Shown: positions 18,342 through 27,318, counted from the first letter of the stretch. The stretch is DNA of 64,000 nt from Pseudomonas baltica (GCF_031880315.1 NZ_CP134771.1:5643001-5707000); one strand, 5' to 3'. Numbers and translations are program-made. Notes: generated from the sequence alone by a model not told the origin.

Positions 18342-19496
18342 TTACTCCTGCGGCGAAGTTGACAAGTCTGCGCGTGGCGTTTTCGGGGTGTAATCCTGAT
18401 GGATCAGCGCGGTCAGCGCGCGCTCCCAGATTTGCCGGGTGCGCAGCCCGACCAGCGCCTGCCAGTCGCTGTCGTCAGGATAGAATTGCTCCAACAGCCC
18501 GCGCTTGATCATCTGGCCTTGCTCGCTCAGCGGATCACCGTGCAAGTGCAGCCAGTGATCGGCACGCAATTGGGCATGCATCGGTGGCCCTGGCCAGGTG
18601 CCGCACTCGATCACGAACGGCATCAGCTGGACCTCGGGCAGCGCGTCGAGCAATGCCTGCGAGGTGTAGCCGGTAGACGTGGCGGCCACCCCGGTATCGC
18701 TCAATGTATTGGCTGCGGTGATCAGGGTGTACAACCACGGGCCGAACAGCGACTGCGCATCCGGCAGTGCCGGGTAGGCCGATTGGACGATGGTCATCAG
18801 CATCGGATGACCGTATTCACCCGCGCCGGTGTGCAGGTCGAAGGTCATGGCCACTTTGGCGCTGCCCAGGTGTGTCGCGAGGATCTGCCGGAGTGTCTGA
18901 TTGGACCAGCTCGGGGCGTGGCCACCGAAGAACAGACCGTCGGCAAACTGATATTGCCCGGCACCGACGATCGCCATCAGTTGCGCCCAGCCATGCTCCT
19001 CCACCAGCGCGTTGAACCGCGCATCGGCCTGCGCGCGCGACGGGCCCTCGAGATCGGTGCAGGTGTAGACATCGTGGATTGCCGCATACGCGGCGTTGTC
19101 GGGCAGTGGCTGGGTGAAGTCGATGTAGTTGCGGTTGAGGTCGATATTGTCTTCGTTGACCCGGCGCATCCAGGCGGTGCCCCAGGGGTTGATCAGGTGG
19201 ATCATCAGGATCGCGACGTCGTCCGGCAGTTCGCGGGTGCCGTAGGTTTCGAGCCATTGGCTCTGGCAGTCCGAGCCGTAGTAGCCCTCGACGCCGTGGG
19301 TGCCACTAAGTGTCACCAGCACCCGTTCGGCCCTCGGGTTGCCCAGCCAGGCGACGTCGGTGCTCAGTGACTCGCCGAACGGGCCCGGCAGTGGGTGATC
19401 GTAGCGCGACAGGGACGCCCCGGCTTGGGTGGCGGCGTGCACGAAACGCTCGCGCAAGCCGCAATAGCTGGGGTGATTCGGGAAAGCATCAGGCAT
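18342..19496 (-). CDS. DUF2817 / M14-like metallopeptidase or amidohydrolase
   Basis: A 384-aa protein of the DUF2817 family, related to M14 zinc carboxypeptidases. The putative metal ligands are in SGTHGVEGYYG (H and E near 65) and in FDLHTGAGEYG (H near 220); the candidate catalytic Glu is in FVIECGT. The region INPWGTAWMRRVNEDNIDLN is typical of the family. The start is the ATG at 19496; a GTG 6 codons upstream is also open and neither has a strong ribosome site. It lies between the binding-protein gene and the Rieske oxygenase on one strand, suggesting a shared pathway for an amide- or peptide-linked compound. Confidence 0.8.
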   Translation of the reverse strand: MPDAFPNHPSYCGLRERFVHAATQAGASLSRYDHPLPGPFGESLSTDVAWLGNPRAERVLVTLSGTHGVEGYYGSDCQSQWLETYGTRELPDDVAILMIHLINPWGTAWMRRVNEDNIDLNRNYIDFTQPLPDNAAYAAIHDVYTCTDLEGPSRAQADARFNALVEEHGWAQLMAIVGAGQYQFADGLFFGGHAPSWSNQTLRQILATHLGSAKVAMTFDLHTGAGEYGHPMLMTIVQSAYPALPDAQSLFGPWLYTLITAANTLSDTGVAATSTGYTSQALLDALPEVQLMPFVIECGTWPGPPMHAQLRADHWLHLHGDPLSEQGQMIKRGLLEQFYPDDSDWQALVGLRTRQIWERALTALIHQDYTPKTPRADLSTSPQE

Positions 19497-19533
19497 GACT
19501 ATGACTCGCAACACTGGGCCGCACGGGGGGTGC

Positions 19534-20307
19534 TCAGCCGTTATAGATATCGAAGCTGAAGTATTTTTTCTGGATGGCGTCGTAGGTGCCGTTTTCGTGC
19601 ATCGCGCGCAACGCCGAGTTGATCGCGTCGATCAGCGCCTTGTTGGATTTTTCGATGCCGATACCCACGCCTTCACCCAGAAAGGCGACGTCTTTGACTG
19701 GCTCGCCGGCGAAGGCATAGCCCGCGCCTTGGGCGGTCTTCAAAAAGCCCATGTCGCCGACCACCGAATCAGTGAACGTGGCGTCGATGCGGCCATTGAG
19801 CAGCTCGGGGTAGATGAGCTCCTGGTTGGCGTAGCTCACCACGTTGACCCCTTTAGAGGCCCATTTGGCTTTTGCGTAGGCCTCCTGAGTGGTGCCTTGG
19901 GCAACGCCGATGGTCTTGCCGGCCAGCGACTCAGGGGTAGGCTGCAGCGTACTGCCGGCTTTGGCGATCATTCGGCTCGGGGACAGATACAGCTTGTCGC
20001 TGAACGCCACCTGCCTGGCGCGGGTTTCGTTGATGCTCATCGCCGACAGGATCGCATCGAATTTGTGCGCCTTGAGCGCCGGGATGATGCTGTCGAAGCC
20101 GGTTTCCACCCACACGCATTTGGCTTTCAGTTGCGCACAGATGGCGTTGCCCAGATCGATGTCGAAGCCTTGGAGTGTGTTATCTGCCGTTTTGGATTCA
20201 AAGGGGGCGAACGTCGGGTCCACGCCGAATCGAATCGTGGTGAGGTCTTTGCTGAAGGCAGTGGTCGAGGCGATGGCGAGTAGAACGGTGGCGATGAGTC
20301 TTTTCAT
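19534..20307 (-). CDS. Periplasmic basic-amino-acid-type binding protein (ArgT/HisJ-like)
   Basis: A 257-aa family 3 binding protein. Signal peptide residues 1-20 (KRLIATVLLAIASTTAFS|KD). The mature part shows the LAO/HisJ pattern: RFGVDPTFAPFESK, GFDIDLGNAICAQL, FDAILSAMSINETRARQVAF and the closing YDAIQKKYFSFDIY. The family binds lysine, arginine, ornithine or histidine. No permease or ATPase lies nearby. It starts 202 bases after the LysR gene and precedes the M14-like gene by 37 bases, which suggests it feeds the same pathway as the hydrolase and oxygenase. Confidence 0.85.
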   Translation of the reverse strand: MKRLIATVLLAIASTTAFSKDLTTIRFGVDPTFAPFESKTADNTLQGFDIDLGNAICAQLKAKCVWVETGFDSIIPALKAHKFDAILSAMSINETRARQVAFSDKLYLSPSRMIAKAGSTLQPTPESLAGKTIGVAQGTTQEAYAKAKWASKGVNVVSYANQELIYPELLNGRIDATFTDSVVGDMGFLKTAQGAGYAFAGEPVKDVAFLGEGVGIGIEKSNKALIDAINSALRAMHENGTYDAIQKKYFSFDIYNG

Positions 20308-20509
20308 GTGCGCGTTTTCCGACTGGACATATGCGGCACAGGGCGACAGGCAGCGCGGCAATGCGCGCAAGGTCGACCTGTGGTGATTGGCAGCAAAACG
20401 GAAAAGCAACGGTGTTCAGGCTAATTATTATGGGCAACTCATGGCGTCAACATAGCCGACTTTAAGTGTAGAGAACAGCTCAGTAAAACTGGTCAATGGT
20501 TTAGAAAAA

Positions 20510-21442
20510 CTAAACATAAAGCCGTTGGTTTGCCTCATGTTGGTCTTTGCCACGCGCGACCAGCCACCGATGGAAGTCCCGACCCCAGGGTTTCTCGAAG
20601 GCGCTGTTGCTCCAGATCAGATAGTAGGAGGAGGGCAGGAACAGCGGGCGAGCCAGTGGCATGACCAGGTGCCCGGCCTCGAGGTCCGCGCACACCATGG
20701 CGTACTGCGCGAGAACGAACCCTCGGTTTTCAATGGCGGCCTGTATGGCCATGGATGACAGTGAAAACACGCGATGACCATCGTTCAACGTCGCGCAATC
20801 GACCTGCTGGGCGTCGAACCAGTCGCGCCAGGAGGGCGGTGAGGCGAAGCTGGGTAGCCAGTCCACCGACAGCAGCGGGTACTCGAGGAGCTGCTCTGCA
20901 TGGATGATCGGCGCTTGTTTGTCGAGCAGACCCGGGCTGCAGACCGGCACGATGCAGTCGCGGAACAATTCGATTGCATTGCCCGTGTCCGGCACCCCGT
21001 CACCGTAAGTGATGCGAAAGTCGATCGCGTAGCCATCGGTGGCGGGCTCGGCGTGGCGGGCCTCTAGAAACAGATCGACGTGGGGGAATCGATCCTGCCA
21101 GGTGTATACCTGCGGGACCAGCCATTTGGACATCAGCGAAGGCAACCCGCTGACGCGCAGGTTGCTGGTGTTTTTCGCCAGTTCCACTTCGGCTCTACCT
21201 ACCTGCAAACTCTCGAAAGCGGCGGCGCAATTGCGGTGATAACGCTCGCCCACGGCAGTCAGGCGGATGCGCTTGCCATCCTTTACCGTGAGGCTCATCC
21301 CGAGGCTGTCCTCGAGGATTTTCATCTGCTGACTGACCGCGCCGGTCGAAATCCCGAGGCGACGCGCCGCCTCGGCAATGCCGCCGCAGCGACCGACGAT
21401 ATTGAAGATCTGCAGGGCTCTCAGGGGCGGCAAATTATCCAT
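20510..21442 (-). CDS. LysR-family transcriptional regulator (GcvA-like)
   Basis: A 310-aa regulator. The helix-turn-helix covers about residues 18-45 (GGIAEAARRLGISTGAVSQ) with the family's PPLRALQIFN start. The C-terminal two-lobed effector domain follows. It has the GcvA/AmpR-type tail rather than the CbbR type. It lies upstream of, and in line with, the binding protein, M14-like and Rieske genes, so it is a candidate regulator of that group; the 202-base gap below it is long enough to carry their promoter. Confidence 0.88.
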   Translation of the reverse strand: MDNLPPLRALQIFNIVGRCGGIAEAARRLGISTGAVSQQMKILEDSLGMSLTVKDGKRIRLTAVGERYHRNCAAAFESLQVGRAEVELAKNTSNLRVSGLPSLMSKWLVPQVYTWQDRFPHVDLFLEARHAEPATDGYAIDFRITYGDGVPDTGNAIELFRDCIVPVCSPGLLDKQAPIIHAEQLLEYPLLSVDWLPSFASPPSWRDWFDAQQVDCATLNDGHRVFSLSSMAIQAAIENRGFVLAQYAMVCADLEAGHLVMPLARPLFLPSSYYLIWSNSAFEKPWGRDFHRWLVARGKDQHEANQRLYV

Positions 21443-21602
21443 GCAGTGTCCGTGGGGAAGTGGGTGATGCCTGGATTATTGGACGGATGCTGGTCGCTGT
21501 GAAGCGCCACGTGTTTCTTGAGGGCACGCAATGAGCAAGAAGCGGATAGCGCAGCCGGTCATGCATCCGCTCTCATGCGTCTCTACATGACAGGAGACGC
21601 CC

Positions 21603-22070
21603 ATGACTTTTCGTATTTCCGGACTTTCCCCCGAACCCTTTCAGGCGTTGTTTGGCCTGCCCGATCAGGCGCTGGCAGCGCTCGGCGTCAAACGCTATCA
21701 GGTCGACAGCGACCCTGGTTTTCCTGACCGCATCGAGTTGAAAGACGCCCAGATAGGCCAAAGCGTGCTGTTGCTCAACCATGTTTGCCAGCCAGCCGAT
21801 ACGCCATACCGGGCCTCGCACGCGATCTTCGTGCGTGAAGGCGCCACGCAGGTTTATGACGCCGTGGGACAGGTGCCTGAGGCCATGCGTATCCGCCTGC
21901 TGTCGCTGCGTGCTTACGCCGACAGCGGGATGATGATCGACGCCGATGTCGTCGCAGGGACAGACATAGAAGCCGTGATTGCACGAATGTTCGCCGATCC
22001 GCAGGTCAGCTATATTCATGTGCATCATGCCAAGCGAGGGTGTTATGCGGCGCGGATAGATCGGGTGTGA
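21603..22070 (+). CDS. DUF1203 protein
   Basis: A 155-aa protein of the DUF1203 family of unknown function. It opens MTFRISGLSPEPFQALFGL and contains the family features RASHAIFVREG and SYIHVHHAKRGCYAARIDRV at the C terminus, rich in His and Cys. The ATG follows AGGAGACGCCC. It is divergent from the LysR gene, with 160 bases between them. The family is cytoplasmic, and nothing nearby gives its role. Confidence 0.85.
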   Translation: MTFRISGLSPEPFQALFGLPDQALAALGVKRYQVDSDPGFPDRIELKDAQIGQSVLLLNHVCQPADTPYRASHAIFVREGATQVYDAVGQVPEAMRIRLLSLRAYADSGMMIDADVVAGTDIEAVIARMFADPQVSYIHVHHAKRGCYAARIDRV

Positions 22071-22222
22071 CGGCGCATCACTTGTCTGCGATCTGCGCCG
22101 GGTGTGTCGAGCGCAGATAAAATCTTCCTCTCGCCAGTCCGGTTCAACTAGCATGGCGACCCCAAGCCCTGCGTGCACGACGCGTAGGGCACCTGCAGAA
22201 CCATTAATTTGCCTGTTCGCCC

Positions 22223-22987
22223 ATGACTGCCTTCTACCTGAAATTATTCATTACGCCCGCTTTGATGCTCGCCATTTCGCTGGCGGGCCATCGCTGGGGA
22301 ACCCGCCTCGCGGGCCTTCTCTCTGGATTGCCCGTCACTTCAGCGCTGATCATGCTGTTTCTCACCCTCGAACAAGGCAGCGAATTCGCGCTGAGGGCGA
22401 TTCCCGGGGCATTGGCTGGGCTGACTGCAGTCCAGGCGACCTACCTGTGCTATGTCGTCGTGGCACGACGTGTTCGCGTCCCCGTCGCGTGCATGGCGGC
22501 CTTGGCAACGTATGCCGCGATGGCTGCCCTGATGAGCCGTTTGGAAAGCCTGATGGTGCCGGTCATCGTGACGCTGATCCTGATCGCCTCGATCATCCTC
22601 GTCACTTCGCGACAGGTACGCACGACCGCTGCGCTGTTGGTGCCGGTGCCAAGCTGGGTGATCCCGATGCGCATGCTGACAGCGACATTGCTGCTGCTGG
22701 CGATCACCGCCAGCGCCGCGTGGCTCGGGCCTGTCGCCAGCGGGATGCTGGCGCCGATTCCGGTCATTGCCTGGCCGTTGACGGTATTCGCTCACGTTCA
22801 GGGCGGTAGGCAGGAAATGAGCAAGATCATCAGGGGCAACGCCATTGGCGGTGTGGGCGTTCTGGGGTTCTATCTGGTTCTGAAAGGGGGGCTGGTGCAA
22901 TGGGGAGGGCTCGCGGCCATTGCCGCTGCGGTGATGCTGGCGGTGCTGGCGACGTTTTTGTTGGCGAGGGTGCTGGACAGGCGTTGA
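22223..22987 (+). CDS. Integral membrane protein of unknown function
   Basis: A 254-aa protein that is almost entirely hydrophobic, with about eight membrane segments. Glycine-rich motifs GHRWGTRLAGLLSGLPVTSA near residue 22 and GPVASGMLAPIPVIAWPL near 172 suggest two related halves, as in small transporters of the GlpM type. No family can be named safely. The ribosome site is weak. It reads in the same direction as the DUF1203 gene after a 152-base gap. Confidence 0.72.
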   Translation: MTAFYLKLFITPALMLAISLAGHRWGTRLAGLLSGLPVTSALIMLFLTLEQGSEFALRAIPGALAGLTAVQATYLCYVVVARRVRVPVACMAALATYAAMAALMSRLESLMVPVIVTLILIASIILVTSRQVRTTAALLVPVPSWVIPMRMLTATLLLLAITASAAWLGPVASGMLAPIPVIAWPLTVFAHVQGGRQEMSKIIRGNAIGGVGVLGFYLVLKGGLVQWGGLAAIAAAVMLAVLATFLLARVLDRR

Positions 22988-23064
22988 GTGATCCTGGTTG
23001 ATGGCTGCCGCCTATGACAGGCGACTTCTGGCCCACAGCGCTCATCCTCTCGTGACTATTGGGA

Positions 23065-23457
23065 TCAGGTGCCCACAGCATTTATCAGTTCGCGCCAGAC
23101 ATCCCTTGCTGTCTGCTCCGAGGTTAAGACTTGTACTTTTGGATGCCAGAACTGCCCCTCAATTACGATGCATTCCAGGGTAGAGTCCTGAAACGTAAAG
23201 ACATAATGGATGGCATCTTCTGGAAACCGCTGTTTATCGTGCTGCGGATGAATGGCGTTTCTCTGCTCAAGCTCTGCTAGCCAAGGCGAATTATCTATTC
23301 GATGAATTTGGTAATGCTTTAGGCCAAGAGGCCTGCGTATGTACTGAGTGCTAAAATGCCTTTTTTGCGCACATGTACGCGAAATCTGAACCGGGAACCC
23401 TCTGCTCACAGCAAAGATTTCAAGCTCAGCCCCGTACTGTTCTGCTGCGGAAACCAT
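23065..23457 (-). CDS. Hypothetical protein in AT-richer island
   Basis: A 130-aa protein that I do not recognise. It is soluble and mixed alpha/beta in appearance, with HYVFTFQDSTLECIVIEGQF as the most strand-like part and a Trp-rich end (ARDVWRELINAVG). Codon use is visibly less GC-rich than in the flanking core genes. The start could be the ATG at 23457 or a GTG 15 codons upstream. It is divergent from the small gene at 23585. Such singletons are common as immunity or defence cargo, but nothing here proves that. Confidence 0.55.
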   Translation of the reverse strand: MVSAAEQYGAELEIFAVSRGFPVQISRTCAQKRHFSTQYIRRPLGLKHYQIHRIDNSPWLAELEQRNAIHPQHDKQRFPEDAIHYVFTFQDSTLECIVIEGQFWHPKVQVLTSEQTARDVWRELINAVGT

Positions 23458-23584
23458 GGCCGTTTTTTTCAGCAGAATCGGCCGAAAGGAGTCACTGGAC
23501 ACCTATGCCGTCAGTAGCTAGCCTCAGCCGTCACCGACATTCAGGTGTCTCACGTACATCCAAAAGTCAGGAAACGGCACACCT

Positions 23585-23899
23585 ATGGCCTACGAAATCC
23601 ACATTGTCAGATCGATGGAAATAGCTCTTGAAGAATGGCAATTACTTTGCGCAAGTGATCCGTCACTGAAGCTAGAAAACGAGTTGGCTCGCAGAAATTC
23701 CTTTACAGGTGAAACCATTGTTTCCAGCGGGAAAAATTTAGCAGCGTGGACGTCTCCACTAACACAGCAACAGTATCTCTTCGATTATCGGAGGGGGATG
23801 ATTTCCTTCGTCTACAGTGATGCGGCAATCATAAAGGCCAAGGAAATTGCGAGAGCTCTCGGAGCCAGTGTTGAAGGTGACGAAGGCGAGGCATATTGA
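23585..23899 (+). CDS. Small hypothetical protein in AT-richer island
   Basis: A 104-aa acidic protein with no signal peptide. An AGGAAA site precedes the ATG. It has a strand-helix look: EEWQLLCASDPSLKLENEL, then WTSPLTQQQYLFDYRRGMIS and a C-terminal helix IIKAKEIARALGASVEG. The size and composition resemble immunity proteins of polymorphic toxin systems, yet no toxin gene is present in the window. Function unknown. Confidence 0.6.
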   Translation: MAYEIHIVRSMEIALEEWQLLCASDPSLKLENELARRNSFTGETIVSSGKNLAAWTSPLTQQQYLFDYRRGMISFVYSDAAIIKAKEIARALGASVEGDEGEAY

Positions 23900-23968
23900 A
23901 AACAGCTTGATGACGGATGTTCTCTAGCTTCCTATCAGCGGATTTCAGCTGCTAGCCGCTGACAGGCC

Positions 23969-23996
23969 GCTTTGGGTTGTGGATTCAACCCAAAGC
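23969..23996. terminator. Bidirectional terminator-like hairpin between convergent genes
   Basis: GCTTTGGGTT (23969-23978) pairs perfectly with AACCCAAAGC (23987-23996) over an 8-base loop. It sits between the stop of the gene ending at 23899 and the stop of the one ending at 24002, and TTTC follows on the + strand. Confidence 0.6.
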
Positions 23997-24001
23997 TTTC
24001 A

Positions 24002-24523
24002 TCAAATTGAGGTAACGAAGCGCGTTTCGAGGCCCACGTTTACTGGCGGTAGCGCATTAATCAACACGACGGCATCGTCGCCCTGGTTAAGGTAAATCAA
24101 GAAGTCACCAGTCTCGAACGTAACTCTGAATCCGGCCAGCCAAGACTCGTGTCCGCTGAAAGAGTCAAGAATTCCCTCGACTGCGCAAATTTTAGTGTTC
24201 CCAAGGTGCGTTGCTGATAAACCTGCGAGCAGATTTTCCCTTTTCCAAGAGCAGGCCGCGTTCGGCTCTATCTCGAAAGCTGTCGGCGTATCCGACGGCA
24301 ACAAGTCCGCGCCTACTCTCTCGCCGTCACTCAAGAGATACATTGATAAAACTTCTCGCTCGCCAAAATGCCACTCTAGAGCACCTATGTCTCTCAGTTC
24401 TTTCTCGTCGTTGAAGTAATACTGGTCGTGCAGCAGCTTGCTCAGGCGCTTTCCCAAAAGCGAGCGTGCGTTTTGAAGGTCTTGTACAGCCCTTGCTGGG
24501 GACGGGGAGTAGCGGCCAGACAT
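24002..24523 (-). CDS. Hypothetical soluble protein in AT-richer island
   Basis: About 173 aa from the chosen ATG at 24523, which has GAGA shortly before it; the frame is open for 56 more codons. I do not recognise it. It is acidic, with helical (RAVQDLQNARSLLGKRLSKL) and strand-like parts (GFRVTFETGDFLIYLNQGDD). No signal peptide or membrane segment. It resembles immunity-type proteins only in size and charge. Confidence 0.55.
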   Translation of the reverse strand: MSGRYSPSPARAVQDLQNARSLLGKRLSKLLHDQYYFNDEKELRDIGALEWHFGEREVLSMYLLSDGERVGADLLPSDTPTAFEIEPNAACSWKRENLLAGLSATHLGNTKICAVEGILDSFSGHESWLAGFRVTFETGDFLIYLNQGDDAVVLINALPPVNVGLETRFVTSI

Positions 24524-24797
24524 CGGGTATCTCATACAGGTGGGAAGAGTGGCAGATACTACATAAACGCCGTTACGGCTGCTTTTGGCAGGGAGCTTCC
24601 AGTTGCAACAGATTGCGCTCGCCGTATGGTGGTCAGTCCCTCTCCTATACCGTACCTGCTGCCGCCAAGCGCCGCTGGCCATCAACTGCACCCTAGCCCG
24701 GCCATCGCATCGATACAGCCAATGCCGGTGGCATCGCCCCGCTGTGCAATCAGGTCTGCGCGTTCACCAACACCCCACTTTCAACGTGCGCAGGCCA

Positions 24798-25337
24798 CTA
24801 CTTCAGCGTAAACGCAGCCTTCAACGGCAGCACAACATTCCGGACGTTATCCTTGAGGCTCACTTCCACCTTCCAGACCCCTCTAGGGTCGTCGGTCTCC
24901 CCACTGAACGCGATCACTGGCGCTGCGAGATAGAGGTTATTGGGCTTTCCCAGCAGCCGCTGTTGAAGACAGACCACTGCTTTTTGATCCACCGCCAGCG
25001 AACCGTCCGGCTTGGTCACCTTCAAATCGCAGGTTACGTTGGCTTCCTGGTTTGCGTTCAACTTCGGATTGGCCAGGAAAATCAACGTGAATAGCTTTTG
25101 CCCTTGGGTCACAACGCTTGTTGCCTGGAAGTGGGGCACCGTTTCAGGCGATGTATTCCACTTTTCCTCCCAATCTAGATCGGCAGTGAGCAACAGCGAC
25201 CCACCAAACTCATCAACGGTTCGTCGTGATTCAGTGTCGGGGGTGGGATTTCCTTTTGCGTCTTTCCAGTAGCCAGCGTGCGCGCTAGACCAGGCCAGCG
25301 ATGTGGCGATGAGGGCGGTAAGTAATTGGCGGTTCAC
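24798..25337 (-). CDS. Exported hypothetical protein
   Basis: A 179-aa protein with a clear signal peptide, MNRQLLTALIATSLAWSSAHA|G. The mature part is beta-rich with LLLTADLDWEEKWNTSP and KLFTLIFLANPKLN, two cysteines (CDLKV and VCLQQ) that could form a disulfide, and a closing VEVSLKDNVRNVVLPLKAAF. It looks like a small immunoglobulin-like or chaperone-like periplasmic domain. No family recognised. Downstream is the gene at 24523 on the same strand. Confidence 0.65.
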   Translation of the reverse strand: MNRQLLTALIATSLAWSSAHAGYWKDAKGNPTPDTESRRTVDEFGGSLLLTADLDWEEKWNTSPETVPHFQATSVVTQGQKLFTLIFLANPKLNANQEANVTCDLKVTKPDGSLAVDQKAVVCLQQRLLGKPNNLYLAAPVIAFSGETDDPRGVWKVEVSLKDNVRNVVLPLKAAFTLK

Positions 25338-25797
25338 TTGAGGCGTCCTGTCAATGGGGGCGGTCCGTAATAACGCTCACGGTATCCACCCATGCTCGCT
25401 GGAGTCAATTACAGAACCCCACGCTGGTGCGGGACTGGGGAAAGCCAGGGAAGCAAATGGCAAAACGAAACACTTAGTTTAGATCCTTTAAAAGGGAGCT
25501 ATCGACCCAAGCCGGCGTTTCTTGGCTCGCAGTGCATACGCTGTCAGTGGTTGGACGTCATTTATCCATCTAAGGTTCTGTCTGCTTCGGGTCGTTTTCT
25601 GCCCGTCGCGATAGGCAGTAATCGGCAAAAAGCGGTTACCGCCACGCTCAGCATGCGGCCGACTAGATCGACTAGCACAATTTCCGGGAATAGATCTAAG
25701 CTTGCAAATCGATTGGCCAGCAAGCGCTCTGCGCCGATGAACGAGCGAAATGTACTGCTGCCGATTTCTCAGGGTCATATCCGCTAAAGGAACCAAC
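25338..25797. other. 460-base gap with a decayed dispersed repeat
   Basis: I find no supported gene here. GGTCGTTTTCTGCCCGTCGC at 25590-25609 matches, with a few changes and in inverted orientation, the sequence at 27298-27318 (CGTGACGGGCAGAAAACCGC). This looks like a degenerate copy of a dispersed intergenic repeat. Confidence 0.4.
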
Positions 25798-26196
25798 ATG
25801 ATCTCTCACATTTTTTTAGGTATCGGTGATTTTGATCGCGCCTATAGCTTTTACTCCAGGCTAATGGCCGAACTCGGCCTCAAACTCAAGTTTTGCGATG
25901 CGAGTAAACCTTGGGCAGGCTGGATCGCTAAAGACTCGCCCCGTCCAGTCTTTGTCATAGGCAGACCCTTTGACGATAACGCGAGCGATCCGGGAAACGG
26001 TCACATGGTGGCTCTCCTTGCACCAGATCGAGAAGCAGTCAGAAAGAGCTACTCAACAGCTCTAGCGACAGGTGGAATCTGTGAAGGAGAGCCCGGGTTG
26101 AGGCCCCACTACCACCCTGACTACTATGGCGCCTACTTTCGAGACCCGGACGGCAACAAGATTTGTATCTGCTGCCACGATGCAGTATCAGTTTAA
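25798..26196 (+). CDS. VOC-family (glyoxalase/dioxygenase fold) protein
   Basis: A 132-aa protein of the vicinal-oxygen-chelate fold. It starts MISHIFLGIGDFDRAYSFYS with the first metal His, has HMVALLAPDREAV in the middle and ends with YYGAYFRDPDGNKICICCH, which carries the family's C-terminal signature. The start is the ATG at 25798 with AAAGGAACC before it; an upstream start at 25750 lacks a site. Substrate unknown: members include lactoylglutathione lyase, fosfomycin-resistance proteins and extradiol dioxygenases. Confidence 0.85.
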   Translation: MISHIFLGIGDFDRAYSFYSRLMAELGLKLKFCDASKPWAGWIAKDSPRPVFVIGRPFDDNASDPGNGHMVALLAPDREAVRKSYSTALATGGICEGEPGLRPHYHPDYYGAYFRDPDGNKICICCHDAVSV

Positions 26197-26388
26197 TAGA
26201 TAGCTCATGATGGCCATGTTGCATTCAACGGAGCGGCGTCAGCGTGCGCTCATACGGTCTGAGTGAAAGCACGTGGCCGCGACTGACGGCTCCCATAGTG
26301 GACATAATTTTGATACGAAGGCTGACATCGGCATCTGAGTAGGTAGCCAGATGTGCCTGACTACTAAAGAGCGTTCCGACGCAACCCT

Positions 26389-27177
26389 TCACCCCCAAGT
26401 TTCTTTCAACACAGAGCGAAACAGTTCGGAAAGCAATGGCTCAACTTCTTTGCGTTCGCTACGGATCGGCTTGATGGTTTCAAGTCGATGCAGTTCACGC
26501 TCAATAAATTGCTGGATGGGGATGATCTGGGGCGATAGGCCCATCTCCGGAGACGCGCGCTTAATCGCAAGTAAGTCATCAATAGCTTGCTGAAGCTCGG
26601 GCTCTCTTTCGATACTACCGCGTAGCTTGTCAAACTCTATGGGGGCGGGCGTATCAAACTGTTCCAGCCAACGCACCGATAACAAGGGGCGCAATACGTA
26701 AAAGTATTTTTTCAGCGGTACCTGAGGGCTCTGCAAATACCCCCTATAGTTGGTTTTGGCCATGCTGCGATAATGGTAGATGCCACTCTCTACCGAATAC
26801 ACGTGCGGTAGTAACTCTTTAGCTCGCTCATGAAGGGATCCAGAGTGTTCGTAAATGATGGTCGACTGTACCCACTCCACAAAGCCTGGGTTTGATTTCC
26901 AGAATAGCCTAAGCGCTTTTCTTAGATCCCAGCCATTGATGTCCATGTCGTCAATGATCGGATACTCGATGACGTCGCGTTGCTCTTCAAGGCCGACCGA
27001 GAGATACCACTCAGGTTTATTTACGTAGATGAAGCGCGCGTCGTAGTCACTGTTGGGAGATGCAAATCCCCAGGCGCGACTGCCAGACTCAACCGCTAAA
27101 AGAATTTTTACATCATGCTCGTCCTCCGCGCGTCGTAGGCGGCTTCGAACCTCTTCCTGAACAGCCATAGAAACCAT
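26389..27177 (-). CDS. RlaP/YcgL-type nucleotidyltransferase (DNA polymerase beta superfamily)
   Basis: A 262-aa protein of the PF10127 family, a predicted nucleotidyltransferase often linked to RNA repair. The catalytic region is SGSRAWGFASPNSDYDARF near residues 32-50, with the GS and the D-x-D type acidic pair. The rest is helical, with FRSVLKETWG at the end. No RNA ligase, RtcB or other repair gene is adjacent. The first ATG (27177) and one 3 codons later are both possible. It lies in the AT-richer stretch and may have been acquired. Confidence 0.8.
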   Translation of the reverse strand: MVSMAVQEEVRSRLRRAEDEHDVKILLAVESGSRAWGFASPNSDYDARFIYVNKPEWYLSVGLEEQRDVIEYPIIDDMDINGWDLRKALRLFWKSNPGFVEWVQSTIIYEHSGSLHERAKELLPHVYSVESGIYHYRSMAKTNYRGYLQSPQVPLKKYFYVLRPLLSVRWLEQFDTPAPIEFDKLRGSIEREPELQQAIDDLLAIKRASPEMGLSPQIIPIQQFIERELHRLETIKPIRSERKEVEPLLSELFRSVLKETWG

Positions 27178-27297
27178 GAGCTAACTCTAACTAGATGATA
27201 TTCGATTGCACGCTACTCATTCGGAGGCGGACTGTCCAGTGGTCGCATCTGGCCGATGCAACTGTTCGCGACCGATCGCTATCCCAAACCGGTCATT

Positions 27298-27318
27298 CGT
27301 GACGGGCAGAAAACCGCC
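27298..27318. repeat. Decayed dispersed repeat copy
   Basis: CGTGACGGGCAGAAAACCGC repeats, inverted, the sequence near 25590-25610. The 225-base gap 27178-27402 otherwise holds no visible gene. Confidence 0.35.
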
